Source: Ruegeria atlantica | Lineage (GTDB): Bacteria > Pseudomonadota > Alphaproteobacteria > Rhodobacterales > Rhodobacteraceae | Length of the DNA: 64,000 bases | Reading direction: 5' to 3' | NCBI GenBank assembly: GCA_013032095.1 | Contig: WQBJ01000014.1 | Coordinates: forward strand, 52,948 to 116,947 | Shown: in pieces, positions 27,132 through 37,328 of the stretch | Layout: each line of letters begins with the position of its first letter | How positions within the stretch are numbered: the stretch's first letter is position 1 | Translations under genes and position numbers: made by a program | The notes under the pieces: model-generated | The model's database searches: none | What the model saw: only the letters and a program-made list of their open reading frames with translations | What the model was told of the DNA's origin: nothing

Positions 27132-27708
27132 GGGCCAGCACCAGAATGAATCCGTCGTAATTCCCGGCCAGACCCGATCCCATGCCGGTGGTGATCTGGT
27201 CGATGGTGAACCCAGCCTCGGTCAGCGCCCCTTCGATCTCGGTCTGCGAGAAATAGGTGTAGTAGCGGTCCAGATCATCGCGATGGTCACCAGTGCCCAG
27301 TTTCAAGCCGAGGAAAAAGATGCCCTCGGGTTTCAGCGCCCGGTGAATGGAGGCCAGATGGCGCGGGAACTCCGGGCGTGGGGCGTGCAGCAGAGAAAAG
27401 CTGGCATATACACCATCGTACTCCTCCTCCTCGGTTACGTCGTCAAATGTACCCAGATGCGCATCGACACCGTTTTCTCGGGCGTGTTCAACAAAGGCCG
27501 GAGTGGCATCCAGCGCCCTCACTGTCAGACCCTCGCGCATGAAAAAGGCACTGTCCGATCCGGGGCCAGAGCCGAGATCCAGAACGTGACCCGTGCCGAC
27601 AGCCTCGGTAAAGGCCATGCGGGCTTCAATCTGCTCCGGCGGCAGCGGGACTTGTAGGTACTCGGCCACGCGGGTCGCATAAGCGTTGATCGTTTTTTCG
27701 TCGATCAT
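27124..27708 (-). CDS. class I SAM-dependent methyltransferase
   Basis: A 194-residue Rossmann methyltransferase. SAM-binding motif I is [15 protein letters not shown] and the acidic loop [27 protein letters not shown] follows as motif III-V. The substrate is unknown. ATG 27708 overlaps the stop of the DUF3429 gene (ATGA), and is better than an upstream in-frame start. The placement between DUF3429 and rnhA is conserved in several roseobacters as I remember it (not checked). Confidence 0.8.
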   Translation of the reverse strand: MIDEKTINAYATRVAEYLQVPLPPEQIEARMAFTEAVGTGHVLDLGSGPGSDSAFFMREGLTVRALDATPAFVEHARENGVDAHLGTFDDVTEEEEYDGVYASFSLLHAPRPEFPRHLASIHRALKPEGIFFLGLKLGTGDHRDDLDRYYTYFSQTEIEGALTEAGFTIDQITTGMGSGLAGNYDGFILVLAHA

Positions 27709-28157
27709 AGGTATACTCCAACAGCCAGACAGGCGAGCACAATGGCCGTCAGCGTTACACGCAATCGCAGCCACCAGATCGGGGTCAGCCGCCAATAGGC
27801 AAAGATGGCGTCCAGCACCAGCAGTCCGGCAAAACCATACATCAGGTTGATCCCGGCGCTGACTGGTCCTCCGCCGGTTTTGAAAAACGCCCAGAGCGCA
27901 GGCAGTACGGACAGCGTATAAAAAGTCGCTGCCTTGCCGCCCGAAGTTTTAGTAGCGAACCCCCACAACACACCAGACATGAAGCTGAGGATCACCGAGC
28001 CGTAGAACAGTTGGACATAAGGCCCCACAAAGCGCGAGCCAAATGTTTGTGTGCCCCATGCGTGAAGGTCATCGCTTAGATAAGTCAACGCGCCCCAGAT
28101 GAACGGGATCAGCCCTGCCAAACCTAGGATCAGCGGAGCCCTTGGAACTCCGTTCAT
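27705..28157 (-). CDS. DUF3429 family membrane protein
   Basis: A 150-residue protein with five hydrophobic helices and conserved [30 protein letters not shown] core (here split), plus [19 protein letters not shown]3429 proteins are found in proteobacteria and, as a domain, with ubiquinone-related or mitochondrial proteins; the function is unknown. Overlaps the ispH stop by 4 bases (ATGA). Confidence 0.75.
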   Translation of the reverse strand: MNGVPRAPLILGLAGLIPFIWGALTYLSDDLHAWGTQTFGSRFVGPYVQLFYGSVILSFMSGVLWGFATKTSGGKAATFYTLSVLPALWAFFKTGGGPVSAGINLMYGFAGLLVLDAIFAYWRLTPIWWLRLRVTLTAIVLACLAVGVYL

Positions 28158-29104
28158 GCGGGTACTCTCAATACACGCGGGACCTTGAACTCGACATTCT
28201 CGACGGCGGTTTCGACCAGTTCCACGGTCACTTCGTAGTGGTCCCGGAAAGCGTCGATCACCTCGTTGACAAGCACTTCGGGGGCCGAAGCCCCGGCGGT
28301 GATGGCGACGGACGAGATGCCTTCCAGCGCCCGCCAGTCAATCTCGGTCGCGCGCTGCACAAGTTGCGCATAGTCACATCCTGCGCGCGAGGCGACTTCG
28401 ACCAGGCGGCGCGAGTTCGAAGAATTTGGCGCACCGACGACCAGCAAAGCATCTGACTTCGGCGCTACGGCCTTGACCGCCTCTTGTCGGTTGGTAGTGG
28501 CGTAGCAGATGTCTTCCTTGTGCGGGCCGACGATGGCAGGGAAGCGGGTCTCGAGCGCAGCAATAATGTCCTTGGTGTCATCTACCGACAGGGTGGTCTG
28601 AGTGACAAAGGCCAGCTTGTCAGGGTCGCGCACTTCGACGGTGGCCACATCCTCGACCGTTTCGACCAGCAGAACTTCACCTTCGGGAAGCTGACCCATG
28701 GTGCCGACCGTCTCAGGGTGGCCCTTGTGGCCGATCATGATCATTTGCAGACCGGCATCGGCGTGACGCTGCGCCTCGACATGAACCTTTGAGACCAGCG
28801 GGCAGGTGGCATCGACATAGATCATCTCGCGCTGGGCGGCTGTGGCGGGAACGGATTTCGGTACGCCATGAGCCGAGAAAATCACCGGCCGGTCATCGGG
28901 GCATTCGTCCAGTTCTTCGACAAAGACCGCACCTTTTGCGCGCAGACCGTCGACGACGAATTTATTGTGCACGATCTCATGGCGCACATATACAGGGGCG
29001 CCCCATTTCTGCAGCGCCATTTCGACGATTTTGATGGCGCGGTCGACACCGGCGCAGAAACCACGCGGGGCGGCAAGGTACAGGGTCAAAGGGGGCTTGG
29101 TCAT
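28154..29104 (-). CDS. ispH: 4-hydroxy-3-methylbut-2-enyl diphosphate reductase
   Basis: A 316-residue IspH. The three iron-sulfur cysteines are in RGFCAGV (Cys17), DATCPLV and EDICYATTN; the active-site Glu/Ser/Asn run is in [11 protein letters not shown]. It makes isopentenyl and dimethylallyl diphosphates from HMBPP in the last step of the MEP pathway. ATG 29104 is chosen over a longer in-frame extension. First gene of the five-gene operon. Confidence 0.96.
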   Translation of the reverse strand: MTKPPLTLYLAAPRGFCAGVDRAIKIVEMALQKWGAPVYVRHEIVHNKFVVDGLRAKGAVFVEELDECPDDRPVIFSAHGVPKSVPATAAQREMIYVDATCPLVSKVHVEAQRHADAGLQMIMIGHKGHPETVGTMGQLPEGEVLLVETVEDVATVEVRDPDKLAFVTQTTLSVDDTKDIIAALETRFPAIVGPHKEDICYATTNRQEAVKAVAPKSDALLVVGAPNSSNSRRLVEVASRAGCDYAQLVQRATEIDWRALEGISSVAITAGASAPEVLVNEVIDAFRDHYEVTVELVETAVENVEFKVPRVLRVPA

Positions 29105-29221
29105 GTCACGGTCTCCATAGGCCACAGGTAAGTCTTTTCTCAGCCTTGGTCCAGACGAGACCTTGTCATTAACCTGACATGAATCAGTGCTAGCCAGTAG
29201 ATGTTTCAGCACGTACTCATA

Positions 29222-29262
29222 GTTAAAAAGGCGCGGTCAGGAACATCCGTCCTGACCGCGCC
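29222..29262 (-). terminator. intrinsic terminator after the NYN-domain gene
   Basis: Perfect 13 bp inverted repeat GGCGCGGTCAGGA (29230-29242) / TCCTGACCGCGCC (29250-29262). Read on the minus strand the stem is followed by TTTTTAACT, placing it about 36 bases after the stop of the NYN gene. Confidence 0.88.
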
Positions 29263-29297
29263 GATTTCTTCCCCCGGTTTGTTGAGTGGCCGGGGTC

Positions 29298-29873
29298 TTA
29301 CTGTCCACCGGCGGCTGCAACGCTGCGCGGTTCCATCGGCATTTCTCGCGGAGGCCGCCCGATCACATCGCGCAGGTCTTCCAACTCGATGAAGTTGTCG
29401 GCCTGGCGGCGCAGCTCATCCGAAATCATCGGCGGCTGGCTACGGATGGTCGATACGACGGACACACGTACGCCCTGACGTTGCAGGCTGGCAATCAGCG
29501 GGCGGAAATCCCCATCGCCCGAGAACAGCACGATATGATCGACGCGCGGCGCCAGTTCCATGGCATCGACGGTCAGTTCGATATCCATGTTTCCTTTGAC
29601 TTTCCGACGCCCCATGCTGTCAGTGTATTCCTTGGCAGGTTTGGTCACCATGGTGAAGCCATTGTAATGCAGCCAGTCAACCAAAGGACGGATCGGCGAA
29701 TACTCGTCGTTTTCAAGTAGCGCTGTGTAGTAAAAGGCCCGGAGCATCTTACCGCGGCGCATGAATTCCTGGCGCAGCAGTTTGTAGTCGATGTCAAACC
29801 CCAGTGCTTTAGCGGCCGCATAAAGATTCGAGCCGTCGATGAACAGCGCTAGCCGTTCGTCTTTATAAAACAT
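29298..29873 (-). CDS. NYN-domain (PIN-like, DUF88/LabA) protein
   Basis: A 191-residue NYN protein. Acidic PIN-like residues appear in LALFIDGSNLYAAA, KGNMDIELTVDAM and VLFSGDGDFRPLI, as in the LabA/DUF88 family, some members of which are ribonucleases. A Pro-rich acidic tail follows. ATG 29873 has a GGAAGGAAG site upstream. It stands alone with its own terminator. In other bacteria related genes affect RNA turnover; here function is unknown. Confidence 0.85.
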   Translation of the reverse strand: MFYKDERLALFIDGSNLYAAAKALGFDIDYKLLRQEFMRRGKMLRAFYYTALLENDEYSPIRPLVDWLHYNGFTMVTKPAKEYTDSMGRRKVKGNMDIELTVDAMELAPRVDHIVLFSGDGDFRPLIASLQRQGVRVSVVSTIRSQPPMISDELRRQADNFIELEDLRDVIGRPPREMPMEPRSVAAAGGQ

Positions 29874-30013
29874 AAATACTTCCTTCCGGTACAAACCAGC
29901 GGCGCCGGGTGTTAGGTGAGTGAGCTAGTAAATAAGCGGCGCGCTGATACCTCTATAATTAGGACTTTTAATGTGTATCGCAAGCATGCAATTCGCCGAA
30001 TGTGGGGGGTAAA

Positions 30014-30583
30014 ATGAGCAATTCTTCGTTAAAAGCGGTGATTGCGCTGGGCGCAAATCTCAGTTTGAGAGAGTCGGGGCCCAAGGTGACACTTCAAAGG
30101 GGTATTGACGCGATTTCGCGTCATGGGGTGGTGATTCGCGCCGTCAGCCGCTTTTTTGAGACACCGTGTTTCCCGGTCGGAGTGGGGCCGGACTATGTGA
30201 ATGCGGCTGCGCTGATTGAAACGGACAAGAGCCCGGAAGAATTGCTGCACCTGCTGCATGAGGTCGAGCATGAGTTTGGGCGCGAACGGGTGCAGCGCTG
30301 GGGTATGCGAACACTGGATTTGGATCTTGTTTGTTACGACGATCTCATCCTGCCCGATCGGGCAGAATATGAGCGGTGGCTGGCACTGGCGCCAGAAGCG
30401 CAGAAACAGCAAGCGCCAGAACAACTGATCCTGCCGCACCCACGCCTTCAGGACAGGGCATTTGTATTGGTTCCGATGGCGGATGTGGCCCCGGATTGGC
30501 GTCATCCAGTGCTAGGACGGACCGTCACCGAGATGCTGGCGGACCTGCCCACTGCTGATATTGAGGCGGTCACCCCACTGTGA
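30014..30583 (+). CDS. folK: 2-amino-4-hydroxy-6-hydroxymethyldihydropteridine diphosphokinase
   Basis: A 189-residue HPPK. The signature RWGMRTLDLDLVCYDD provides the catalytic Arg and Asp pair; ALGANL starts the protein and LPHPRLQDRAFVLVPMADVAP ends the core. It pyrophosphorylates the pterin before DHPS in folate synthesis. ATG 30014 has GGGGGGT upstream; GTG 30002 is less likely. The insert LALAPEAQKQQAPEQL lengthens a loop relative to E. coli FolK. Confidence 0.95.
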   Translation: MSNSSLKAVIALGANLSLRESGPKVTLQRGIDAISRHGVVIRAVSRFFETPCFPVGVGPDYVNAAALIETDKSPEELLHLLHEVEHEFGRERVQRWGMRTLDLDLVCYDDLILPDRAEYERWLALAPEAQKQQAPEQLILPHPRLQDRAFVLVPMADVAPDWRHPVLGRTVTEMLADLPTADIEAVTPL

Positions 30584-30677
30584 ACCGCAGCACCGCGCCA
30601 TTTCCTGCTTGTCAAGGCGGGGATTCGCGCTTAGATAAACGTCTTCCTGACATGGATTCAGTAACGGAGAGCGCCCA

Positions 30678-31031
30678 ATGGCCCGCGTGACGGTTGAAGA
30701 TTGCGTAGACAAGGTTCCAAACCGGTTCGAACTGGTGATGCTTGCCGCCCATCGTGCGCGTGAGATTTCTGCTGGTGCATCGATCACCGTCGACCGTGAC
30801 AACGACAAAAACCCCGTCGTGTCTCTGCGTGAGATCGCCGATGAGACCCAGAGTGCTGACGAACTGCGCGAGCGCCTGATCGAGGCCAACCAGACTCAGA
30901 TCGAGGTCGATGAGCCGGAAGAAGATCAGATGGCTCTGCTGATGGGCGCAGAATCGGACAAGCCTGTCGAGGATGACATGTCTGAAGAGAAGCTGCTGCG
31001 CGCTCTGATGGAGGCTCAAGGCCAGGGGTAA
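30678..31031 (+). CDS. rpoZ: RNA polymerase omega subunit
   Basis: A 117-residue omega subunit: [29 protein letters not shown] at the start (split at family-conserved blocks), followed by an acidic tail typical of alphaproteobacteria. It clamps the beta' subunit and supports ppGpp binding. The next gene is the ppGpp synthetase/hydrolase, a widely conserved pairing. Confidence 0.97.
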   Translation: MARVTVEDCVDKVPNRFELVMLAAHRAREISAGASITVDRDNDKNPVVSLREIADETQSADELRERLIEANQTQIEVDEPEEDQMALLMGAESDKPVEDDMSEEKLLRALMEAQGQG

Positions 31032-31057
31032 CCCAAGCTACACAAGGTGCGGACCGG

Positions 31058-33190
31058 ATGATTTCTGCTGACGACCTGATTGCGCTGGTCCGCAACTACA
31101 ACCCCAAAACCAATGCTGAGCGTATCGCCCGAGCCTATGAGTTTGGGATGCAGATGCATGAGGGGCAATTCCGCCATTCCGGCGAACCCTATTTCACTCA
31201 TCCCGTTGCGGTTGCCGCCATCCTGACCGAACAGCGTCTGGATGACGCGACCATTATCACAGCCCTGCTGCATGACACGATTGAGGACACCAAAGCCAGC
31301 TATGGCAAGGTGTCAGAGCTGTTTGGGGATGAGGTCGCAAAGCTGGTCGATGGTGTTACCAAGCTGACCAATCTGCAGCTGTCCAGTCGTGAGACGAAAC
31401 AGGCGGAGAATTTCCGCAAGCTGTTCATGGCTATGTCCAAGGACCTGCGGGTTATCCTCGTCAAGCTGGCCGACCGTCTGCACAACATGCGCACCATCAA
31501 GGCGATGCGCCCGGAAAAGCAGGTGATCAAGGCGCGCGAGACGATGGATATCTATGCGCCGTTGGCGGGCCGGATGGGTATGCAGTGGATGCGCGAGGAA
31601 CTGGAAGACCTTGCCTTCCGTGTGTTGAACCCCGAAGGCCGTCAGTCGATCATCCGTCGCTTTATCACTCTGCAACGCGAAACCGGCGACGTGATCCATC
31701 GGATCACCGGCGATATGCGTCACGAGTTGGAAAAGGCCGGGATCGACGCCGAGGTTTTTGGACGCGCCAAGAAACCCTATTCGATCTGGCGCAAGATGCA
31801 GGAAAAGGATCAGGGTTTTTCGCGCCTGTCCGACATCTACGGTTTCCGAATCATAACTCAGACCGAGGAAGACTGCTATCGGACGCTAGGCGCGATCCAT
31901 CAACGCTGGCGCGCGGTGCCGGGACGGTTCAAGGATTATATCAGCCAGCCGAAATCGAACGGGTATCGTTCGATCCACACCACCGTATCAGGGCGTGACG
32001 GTAAACGAGTAGAAGTTCAGATCCGTACCCGTCAGATGCATGACGTAGCCGAAACCGGCGTTGCCGCGCATTGGTCTTATCGGGATGGTGTCCGCTCGGA
32101 AAACCCATTTGCTGTCGACCCGGCCAAGTGGATTGCCAACCTGACCGAACAGTTCGACAGCGAGGACGATCACGAGGATTTCCTCGAGGCCGTGAAACTC
32201 GAAATGTATTCGGACCAGGTGTTCTGCTTCACCCCCAAGGGTGATGTGGTGAAGTTGCCGCGCGGTGCGACACCAATTGATTTCGCCTATGCTATCCACA
32301 CTCGTATTGGGCACGCCTGTGTGGGGGCCAAAGTGGATGGTATTCGTGTGCCACTATGGACTCGCCTCAAAAACGGCCAATCGGTCGATATCATCACTGC
32401 CGATGGTCAGACACCACAAGTGACTTGGCTTGAGATTGCGGTCACCGGCAAAGCCCGGACCTCAATCCGTCGTGCGCTGCGCGAGGTAGATCGTGAACGC
32501 TTTATCAAGCTTGGCAAGGAATTGGCCCGTGCAGGATTCGAGCACGTGGGCCGCAAGGCTACGGACAAGGCGCTGGATACGGCCGCAAAACACTTGCGCC
32601 TGAAAGACCGGCATGAACTGCTGGCTCGTCTGGGCAGCGCGGAACTAACCGCGCATGATGTGGTCGAGGCCGTGTATCCTGAACTCACCAAGGATGAGGG
32701 TGACGCAATACCACTACGCCGCGCAGTGATCGGCCTTGAGCCGGGGCAGAAATTCGAACGCGCGCCTTGTTGTCAGCCCCTGCCAGGTGAACGCATCGTC
32801 GGAATAACATATCGTGGCAAGGGCGTGGTCGTTCATGCCATCGACTGTGACCGGCTGTCTGACTATGAAAGTGAGCCTGATCGCTGGGTCGACCTGCACT
32901 GGCATTCGGGCACGCACCCGGCCGTCTATGGGGTGACGCTGGATCTGACCATCGGCAATGACGCAGGCGTCTTGGGGCGCATTTGCACATTGATCGGTGA
33001 GAAAAAGGCCAATATCTCGAACCTGGAATTCGTTGACCGCAAACCGGATTTTTACCGTCTGCTGATCAGTGTTGAGCTGCGCGATCTGGAGCAGTTGCAT
33101 TCGCTGATGCTGATGCTTGAAGCCGAAAGCGACGTCGCTGCGGTCGAACGTTACAGAGACAGAGAAAAAACCGCGGTTGCGGCTGGCTGA
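31058..33190 (+). CDS. rel: bifunctional (p)ppGpp synthetase/hydrolase
   Basis: A 710-residue RSH protein. HD hydrolase domain (THPVAVAAIL, LLHDTIED intact), synthetase domain (RLSDIYGFRI, with the substrate-binding basic residues), TGS domain (PRGATPIDFAYAIH) and C-terminal zinc-finger-like (PCCQPLPGE) and ACT domains. Both HD and synthetase residues are present, so it likely makes and degrades (p)ppGpp, as single RSH enzymes do in alphaproteobacteria. Confidence 0.95.
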   Translation: MISADDLIALVRNYNPKTNAERIARAYEFGMQMHEGQFRHSGEPYFTHPVAVAAILTEQRLDDATIITALLHDTIEDTKASYGKVSELFGDEVAKLVDGVTKLTNLQLSSRETKQAENFRKLFMAMSKDLRVILVKLADRLHNMRTIKAMRPEKQVIKARETMDIYAPLAGRMGMQWMREELEDLAFRVLNPEGRQSIIRRFITLQRETGDVIHRITGDMRHELEKAGIDAEVFGRAKKPYSIWRKMQEKDQGFSRLSDIYGFRIITQTEEDCYRTLGAIHQRWRAVPGRFKDYISQPKSNGYRSIHTTVSGRDGKRVEVQIRTRQMHDVAETGVAAHWSYRDGVRSENPFAVDPAKWIANLTEQFDSEDDHEDFLEAVKLEMYSDQVFCFTPKGDVVKLPRGATPIDFAYAIHTRIGHACVGAKVDGIRVPLWTRLKNGQSVDIITADGQTPQVTWLEIAVTGKARTSIRRALREVDRERFIKLGKELARAGFEHVGRKATDKALDTAAKHLRLKDRHELLARLGSAELTAHDVVEAVYPELTKDEGDAIPLRRAVIGLEPGQKFERAPCCQPLPGERIVGITYRGKGVVVHAIDCDRLSDYESEPDRWVDLHWHSGTHPAVYGVTLDLTIGNDAGVLGRICTLIGEKKANISNLEFVDRKPDFYRLLISVELRDLEQLHSLMLMLEAESDVAAVERYRDREKTAVAAG

Positions 33191-33206
33191 GAAGGGGTGA
33201 TCAGGA

Positions 33207-33905
33207 GTGGTATTCAAGCGCCGAGACCGACGCTCGCCCATTCAGATCGCTTCGGAATTCGTCTATCCGCGCGGTGGCTGGACCCGTGCCTTTCACTACG
33301 TCAAACACCGCATCCGGCGCTTGCCGGATTCACCTGAACGCATAGCGCGCGGGGTTGGTGCGGGCGTATTCGCCGCGTTCACACCATTTTATGGCTTCCA
33401 CTTCTTTATCGCGGCGTTCCTCAGCCGTTTGATCAACGGCAACTTTCTGGCTTCGCTCAGTGGTACTTTTTTCGGAAATCCGTTGACCTATGTGCCCATT
33501 GCTGTGGTGTGTCTGCAGACCGGTCATTTCCTTCTGGGCGATGATTTTGAAGAAGGCGAGACCCACGGGCTGATGGACAGTTTTGCCAAGGCCTTTGGCG
33601 ATCTGAAAAACAACTTTCTCGCTATGTTCACGGATCGCGTCGCTGATTGGCGGGGGCTGAGCATATTCTATGAAGAAGTGTTCTTTCCCTACCTGATCGG
33701 TGGCATCTTTCCGGGGCTTATTGCCGGGTTCATCTGCTACTATCTAAGCCTTCCAGTGGTGCGCACCTATCAGCAGCGCCGCCGTGCCCGGATCAAGGCG
33801 AAATTCGATGAAATCAAACGTTTGGCCGAAACCAAGACTGCCGTTCCGGTGGCAAACCCATTAGGCTCAGGGCCGAATTCGGGAAAGGAAACAAGCGATG
33901 TCTGA
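33207..33905 (+). CDS. DUF2062 family membrane protein
   Basis: A 232-residue protein: basic N-terminus (RRDRRSPIQ), then DUF2062 core with [34 protein letters not shown] and three to four membrane helices. DUF2062 proteins are found next to pdxJ in Rhodobacteraceae; function unknown. GTG 33207 has AAGGGG nine bases before it. The gene end overlaps pdxJ by 8 bases. Confidence 0.83.
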   Translation: MVFKRRDRRSPIQIASEFVYPRGGWTRAFHYVKHRIRRLPDSPERIARGVGAGVFAAFTPFYGFHFFIAAFLSRLINGNFLASLSGTFFGNPLTYVPIAVVCLQTGHFLLGDDFEEGETHGLMDSFAKAFGDLKNNFLAMFTDRVADWRGLSIFYEEVFFPYLIGGIFPGLIAGFICYYLSLPVVRTYQQRRRARIKAKFDEIKRLAETKTAVPVANPLGSGPNSGKETSDV

Positions 33906-34644
33906 CAACCACCTGCGTCTGGGCGTAAATATTGACCATGTGGCAACCGTGCGCAACGCACGTGGCGGAGCCTATCCCGACCCACTGCGCGCCGCCAAGC
34001 TGGCGGAAGAGGCTGGTGCCGATGGCATCACGGCACACCTTCGTGAAGACCGTCGCCATATCTCGGACGCCGATATCGACGGGCTGATGGAGGTTCTGTC
34101 AGTGCCGTTGAATTTCGAGATGGCCGCCACGCCCGAGATGCAGCAGATCGCCCTGCGACACAAACCCCATGCGGTCTGCATCGTCCCCGAAAAGCGTGAG
34201 GAGCGGACGACAGAAGGCGGTCTTGAGGTCGCGCGCGAGGAAAACAAGCTGGCCCATTACATCGCCCCTCTGCGTAAGGCCGGGTGTCGCGTCTCCATTT
34301 TCATCGCCGCTGATCAGCGCCAGATCGAAGCCGCGCACCGCATCGGAGCAGAGGTTATAGAGCTTCACACCGGAGCCTATTGCGACGCCCATGCCGAAGG
34401 CCGGATGGACGAGGCCGCGCGAGAGTTGGAGTCCCTACGTGAAATGTCTGCATTCGCACATTCGCTGGGATTGGAGGTCCACGCAGGTCACGGCCTGACC
34501 TATGACACGGTGCAACCGATTGCGGCCTTCCCCGAGGTGCGAGAGCTGAATATCGGCCACTTTCTGATCGGCGAGTCGATATTCCGTGGGCTGACCCCCG
34601 CCATTGCCGAGATGCGCCGACTGATGGATGAGGCGCGCGCATGA
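33898..34644 (+). CDS. pdxJ: pyridoxine 5'-phosphate synthase
   Basis: A 248-residue TIM-barrel. [21 protein letters not shown] starts the enzyme, [16 protein letters not shown] and [14 protein letters not shown] carry active-site Glu/His, and [12 protein letters not shown] binds phosphate. It condenses 1-deoxyxylulose 5-phosphate with 3-amino-2-oxopropyl phosphate. ATG overlaps the DUF2062 gene; its stop overlaps the LysE-type gene. Confidence 0.97.
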   Translation: MSDNHLRLGVNIDHVATVRNARGGAYPDPLRAAKLAEEAGADGITAHLREDRRHISDADIDGLMEVLSVPLNFEMAATPEMQQIALRHKPHAVCIVPEKREERTTEGGLEVAREENKLAHYIAPLRKAGCRVSIFIAADQRQIEAAHRIGAEVIELHTGAYCDAHAEGRMDEAARELESLREMSAFAHSLGLEVHAGHGLTYDTVQPIAAFPEVRELNIGHFLIGESIFRGLTPAIAEMRRLMDEARA

Positions 34645-35264
34645 TAACGCCTGCGTTCATCGCCATCTGGTTCGCTTGGCTCATGGCCGGCGGATCGCCG
34701 GGACCAGCAACGATGGGTATTGCGGGCACCGCGATGAACGAAGGCCGTAAGGCGGGTTTGACTTTCGCCTTGGGTATTTGCGTTGGTTCAGCTGCTTGGG
34801 GCTTTGCTGCAGCGCTTGGGCTTTCGGCTATAATGCTGGCAAATGTTTGGGTCTTTGAAGTCATCCGCTATATCGGTGTGGCGTACTTGGGTTGGTTGGC
34901 ACTCAAGGCATTGAGAAGAGCTTTGACATCAGATGAGGTGGCGCTGGGCAAACCAGCCACAGGATCGTTGCCAACGATCTTCACCAAAGGTACGGCTATA
35001 CACCTGACCAACCCTAAGGCCATCCTCAGCTGGGGGTCGATCTACGCCATCGTCGCGCCTAGTGATGCCAGTCTGTCGATGCTACTGGGCTATTTCGCAA
35101 TGCTCTACGCGGGATCGCTTCTGATCTTCATCGGGTATGCCTTCCTGTTCTCGTCCGAGCGCATGGTCAGCACCTATCGCCGCGCGCGCCGTTGGTTTGA
35201 TTTTGCATTTGCAGGATTTTTCGGGGTGGCGAGTTACAAGATTCTGACGGTGCGGCTGCAATGA
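34641..35264 (+). CDS. LysE-family amino-acid/metabolite exporter
   Basis: A 207-residue protein with six hydrophobic segments and the LysE/RhtB motif [11 protein letters not shown] near the N-terminus. The family exports amino acids or homoserine-lactone-like compounds; substrate not readable. It sits with ATGA overlaps between pdxJ and acpS, which are usually adjacent, so it seems to have been inserted in frame into the operon and is translationally coupled. Confidence 0.85.
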   Translation: MITPAFIAIWFAWLMAGGSPGPATMGIAGTAMNEGRKAGLTFALGICVGSAAWGFAAALGLSAIMLANVWVFEVIRYIGVAYLGWLALKALRRALTSDEVALGKPATGSLPTIFTKGTAIHLTNPKAILSWGSIYAIVAPSDASLSMLLGYFAMLYAGSLLIFIGYAFLFSSERMVSTYRRARRWFDFAFAGFFGVASYKILTVRLQ

Positions 35265-35680
35265 TCCTCGGCATCGGTACAGACCTCGCGAATATCGACC
35301 GCATCCAGGGCACGCTCGACCGGTTCGGCGACCGGTTCCGCAACCGCGTTTTCACCGAGACCGAGCAGAGCAAAGCCGAGCGTCGCGCCGACACGGCAGG
35401 CACGTATGCCAAGCGCTGGGCTGCGAAAGAGGCGTGCTCCAAGGCTCTGGGTACCGGGTTGCGGATGGGGATCGCGTGGAAGGATATGGCGGTCACCAAC
35501 CTGCGCACCGGCCAGCCCGTTATGCACGTCACCGGCTGGGCCGCCGAGCGCCTGAAAGAGATGACGCCTGAGGGGCACGAGGCGATCATTCACGTCACCC
35601 TGACGGATGACCACCCGTGGGCGCAGGCCTTCGTGGTGATCGAAGCGCGCCCGCTTCAAGATCCGGCCACGCAGCCTTGA
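35261..35680 (+). CDS. acpS: holo-[acyl-carrier-protein] synthase
   Basis: A 139-residue Acp[13 protein letters not shown] (Asp for Mg) and [16 protein letters not shown] (Glu) are the two motifs. It moves phosphopantetheine from CoA to ACP. ATG overlaps the LysE-family gene stop (ATGA). Confidence 0.96.
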   Translation: MILGIGTDLANIDRIQGTLDRFGDRFRNRVFTETEQSKAERRADTAGTYAKRWAAKEACSKALGTGLRMGIAWKDMAVTNLRTGQPVMHVTGWAAERLKEMTPEGHEAIIHVTLTDDHPWAQAFVVIEARPLQDPATQP

Positions 35681-35737
35681 CTTGCCCCCCTCGGCCCCGC
35701 ATGTAGCACCCCAACAACCAAAGGACCGGAGAGCAGT

Positions 35738-36574
35738 ATGGCTGAGGACGTCAAAACCGGAAATCCCGTGTGGGAGACGATCAAAACCATCGTTTACGCC
35801 CTGTTGATTGCGGGCGTTTTTCGCACCCTGTTCTTTCAGCCGTTCTGGATCCCCTCAGGCTCGATGAAACAGACCCTGCTGATCGGTGATTTCCTGTTCG
35901 TCAACAAGATGGCCTATGGCTATTCCTACGCTTCGTGCCCCAGCCTGATTGTTCCCAGCGTCGGTCTGAACATCGATGCCGAGGATATCTGTGGCTGGAT
36001 GAAAGGCGACAATAGCCGCATCTGGGGTGGCGAGCCCGAGCGGGGCGACGTCATTGTTTTCCGCCATCCGGTCACCGGACGCGACTATATCAAACGTCTG
36101 ATCGGCTTGCCGGGTGACCGCATTCAGGTTCGCGAGGGGCAGATCATCCTGAACGGCACCCCGGTTCCGCAGAAACACGATGGTGTCTTTACCGAGATTG
36201 CAGAACCGCAGGGTCCGCAACGTTTGCGCCCGCGCTGCGAGAATGGTCCTGTGGGAATTGGCGGTGTGTGCGAAAAATCCCGATCCATCGAAACCCTGCC
36301 CAACGGTGTCTCGTATGATGTCCTGAATATCGGCAATCAGGGTGCGGACAACACTGGCATCTACACTGTGCCCGAAGGCCACTATTTCTTCATGGGTGAC
36401 AACCGCGATAACTCCAGCGATAGCCGCCTGCCGCAATCGGCTGGGGGGGTCGGTTATGTGCCATATGAAAACCTGATCGGACGCGCCGATCGGATCATGT
36501 TCTCGTCCGCGGGTCGATCGATGCTGTTCTTCTGGACCTGGCGCGGCGACCGCTTCTTTAAGGCAATCAATTGA
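35738..36574 (+). CDS. lepB: signal peptidase I
   Basis: A 278-residue membrane peptidase: one N-terminal membrane helix ([19 protein letters not shown]), the catalytic Ser in [10 protein letters not shown], the Lys in [13 protein letters not shown] and the late box [11 protein letters not shown]. It cleaves Sec signal peptides at the periplasmic face. TGA overlaps the rnc TTG start (TTGA). Confidence 0.95.
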   Translation: MAEDVKTGNPVWETIKTIVYALLIAGVFRTLFFQPFWIPSGSMKQTLLIGDFLFVNKMAYGYSYASCPSLIVPSVGLNIDAEDICGWMKGDNSRIWGGEPERGDVIVFRHPVTGRDYIKRLIGLPGDRIQVREGQIILNGTPVPQKHDGVFTEIAEPQGPQRLRPRCENGPVGIGGVCEKSRSIETLPNGVSYDVLNIGNQGADNTGIYTVPEGHYFFMGDNRDNSSDSRLPQSAGGVGYVPYENLIGRADRIMFSSAGRSMLFFWTWRGDRFFKAIN

Positions 36575-37251
36575 AGCTTTCGGCTGAGATAAAAGCGTTC
36601 CAGAAACGTTTGGGGTATGAGTTCGCCAACCCTGAACTGCTTGTGCGCGCCCTGACGCATGGCTCGGTTTCCTCTGCCACTCGGCCGGACAACCAGCGGC
36701 TGGAGTTTCTTGGGGATCGTGTTCTGGGCCTTGTCATGGCGACCGCGCTGTTGGAGGCTGACAAACAGGCGTCTGAAGGTCAGCTTGCCCCCCGATTTAA
36801 CGCTCTGGTCCGTAAAGAGGCGTGCGCAGATGTTGCCCGTCAGATCGACCTTGGGGCCGTTCTGAAACTCGGGCGGTCCGAGATGCTGTCTGGTGGCCGA
36901 CGAAAACAGGCGCTTTTGGGTGACGCGATGGAAGCCGTCATCGCAGCTATCTACCGCGACGCCGGGTTTGAAGCCGCGCGCGACGTGATCTTGGCGCTCT
37001 GGGGTGATCGCATTCACACCGTCGAAGCTGATGCGCGCGACGCTAAGACTTCGCTTCAGGAATGGGCGCAGGCGCGAGGGCAGAAACCGCCATCCTACGT
37101 GGAAATCAAGCGCAGCGGTCCCGACCACGCGCCGGTATTCACCATAGCTGCCCGTCTGCAAGACGGCACCGAGGCACAGGCAACAGCCGGATCAAAACGA
37201 CAAGCCGAACAGGCGGCCGCAAAAGCCTTGTTGAACGATCTGCCAAAATAA
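36571..37251 (+). CDS. rnc: ribonuclease III
   Basis: A 226-residue RNase III: catalytic domain with [11 protein letters not shown] and [13 protein letters not shown] (Mg-binding Glu/Asp), then a dsRNA-binding domain ([28 protein letters not shown]). It processes rRNA precursors and structured mRNA. TTG 36571 starts the conserved frame and overlaps lepB. Normally followed by era; here a multicopper oxidase gene on the other strand intervenes. Confidence 0.94.
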   Translation: MKLSAEIKAFQKRLGYEFANPELLVRALTHGSVSSATRPDNQRLEFLGDRVLGLVMATALLEADKQASEGQLAPRFNALVRKEACADVARQIDLGAVLKLGRSEMLSGGRRKQALLGDAMEAVIAAIYRDAGFEAARDVILALWGDRIHTVEADARDAKTSLQEWAQARGQKPPSYVEIKRSGPDHAPVFTIAARLQDGTEAQATAGSKRQAEQAAAKALLNDLPK

Positions 37252-37328
37252 ACTGGATCTGCTTTTCATCTGGAGAATAATCTCGGGATGCTGGCCCCCT
37301 CACGGTCGAATTGCCGCTAATTCGAAAC

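Noticed and set aside
37305..37325. TCGAATT/AATTCGA inverted repeat between rnc and the multicopper oxidase
   Set aside because: AT-rich 7 bp stem without T-run; too weak for a terminator.
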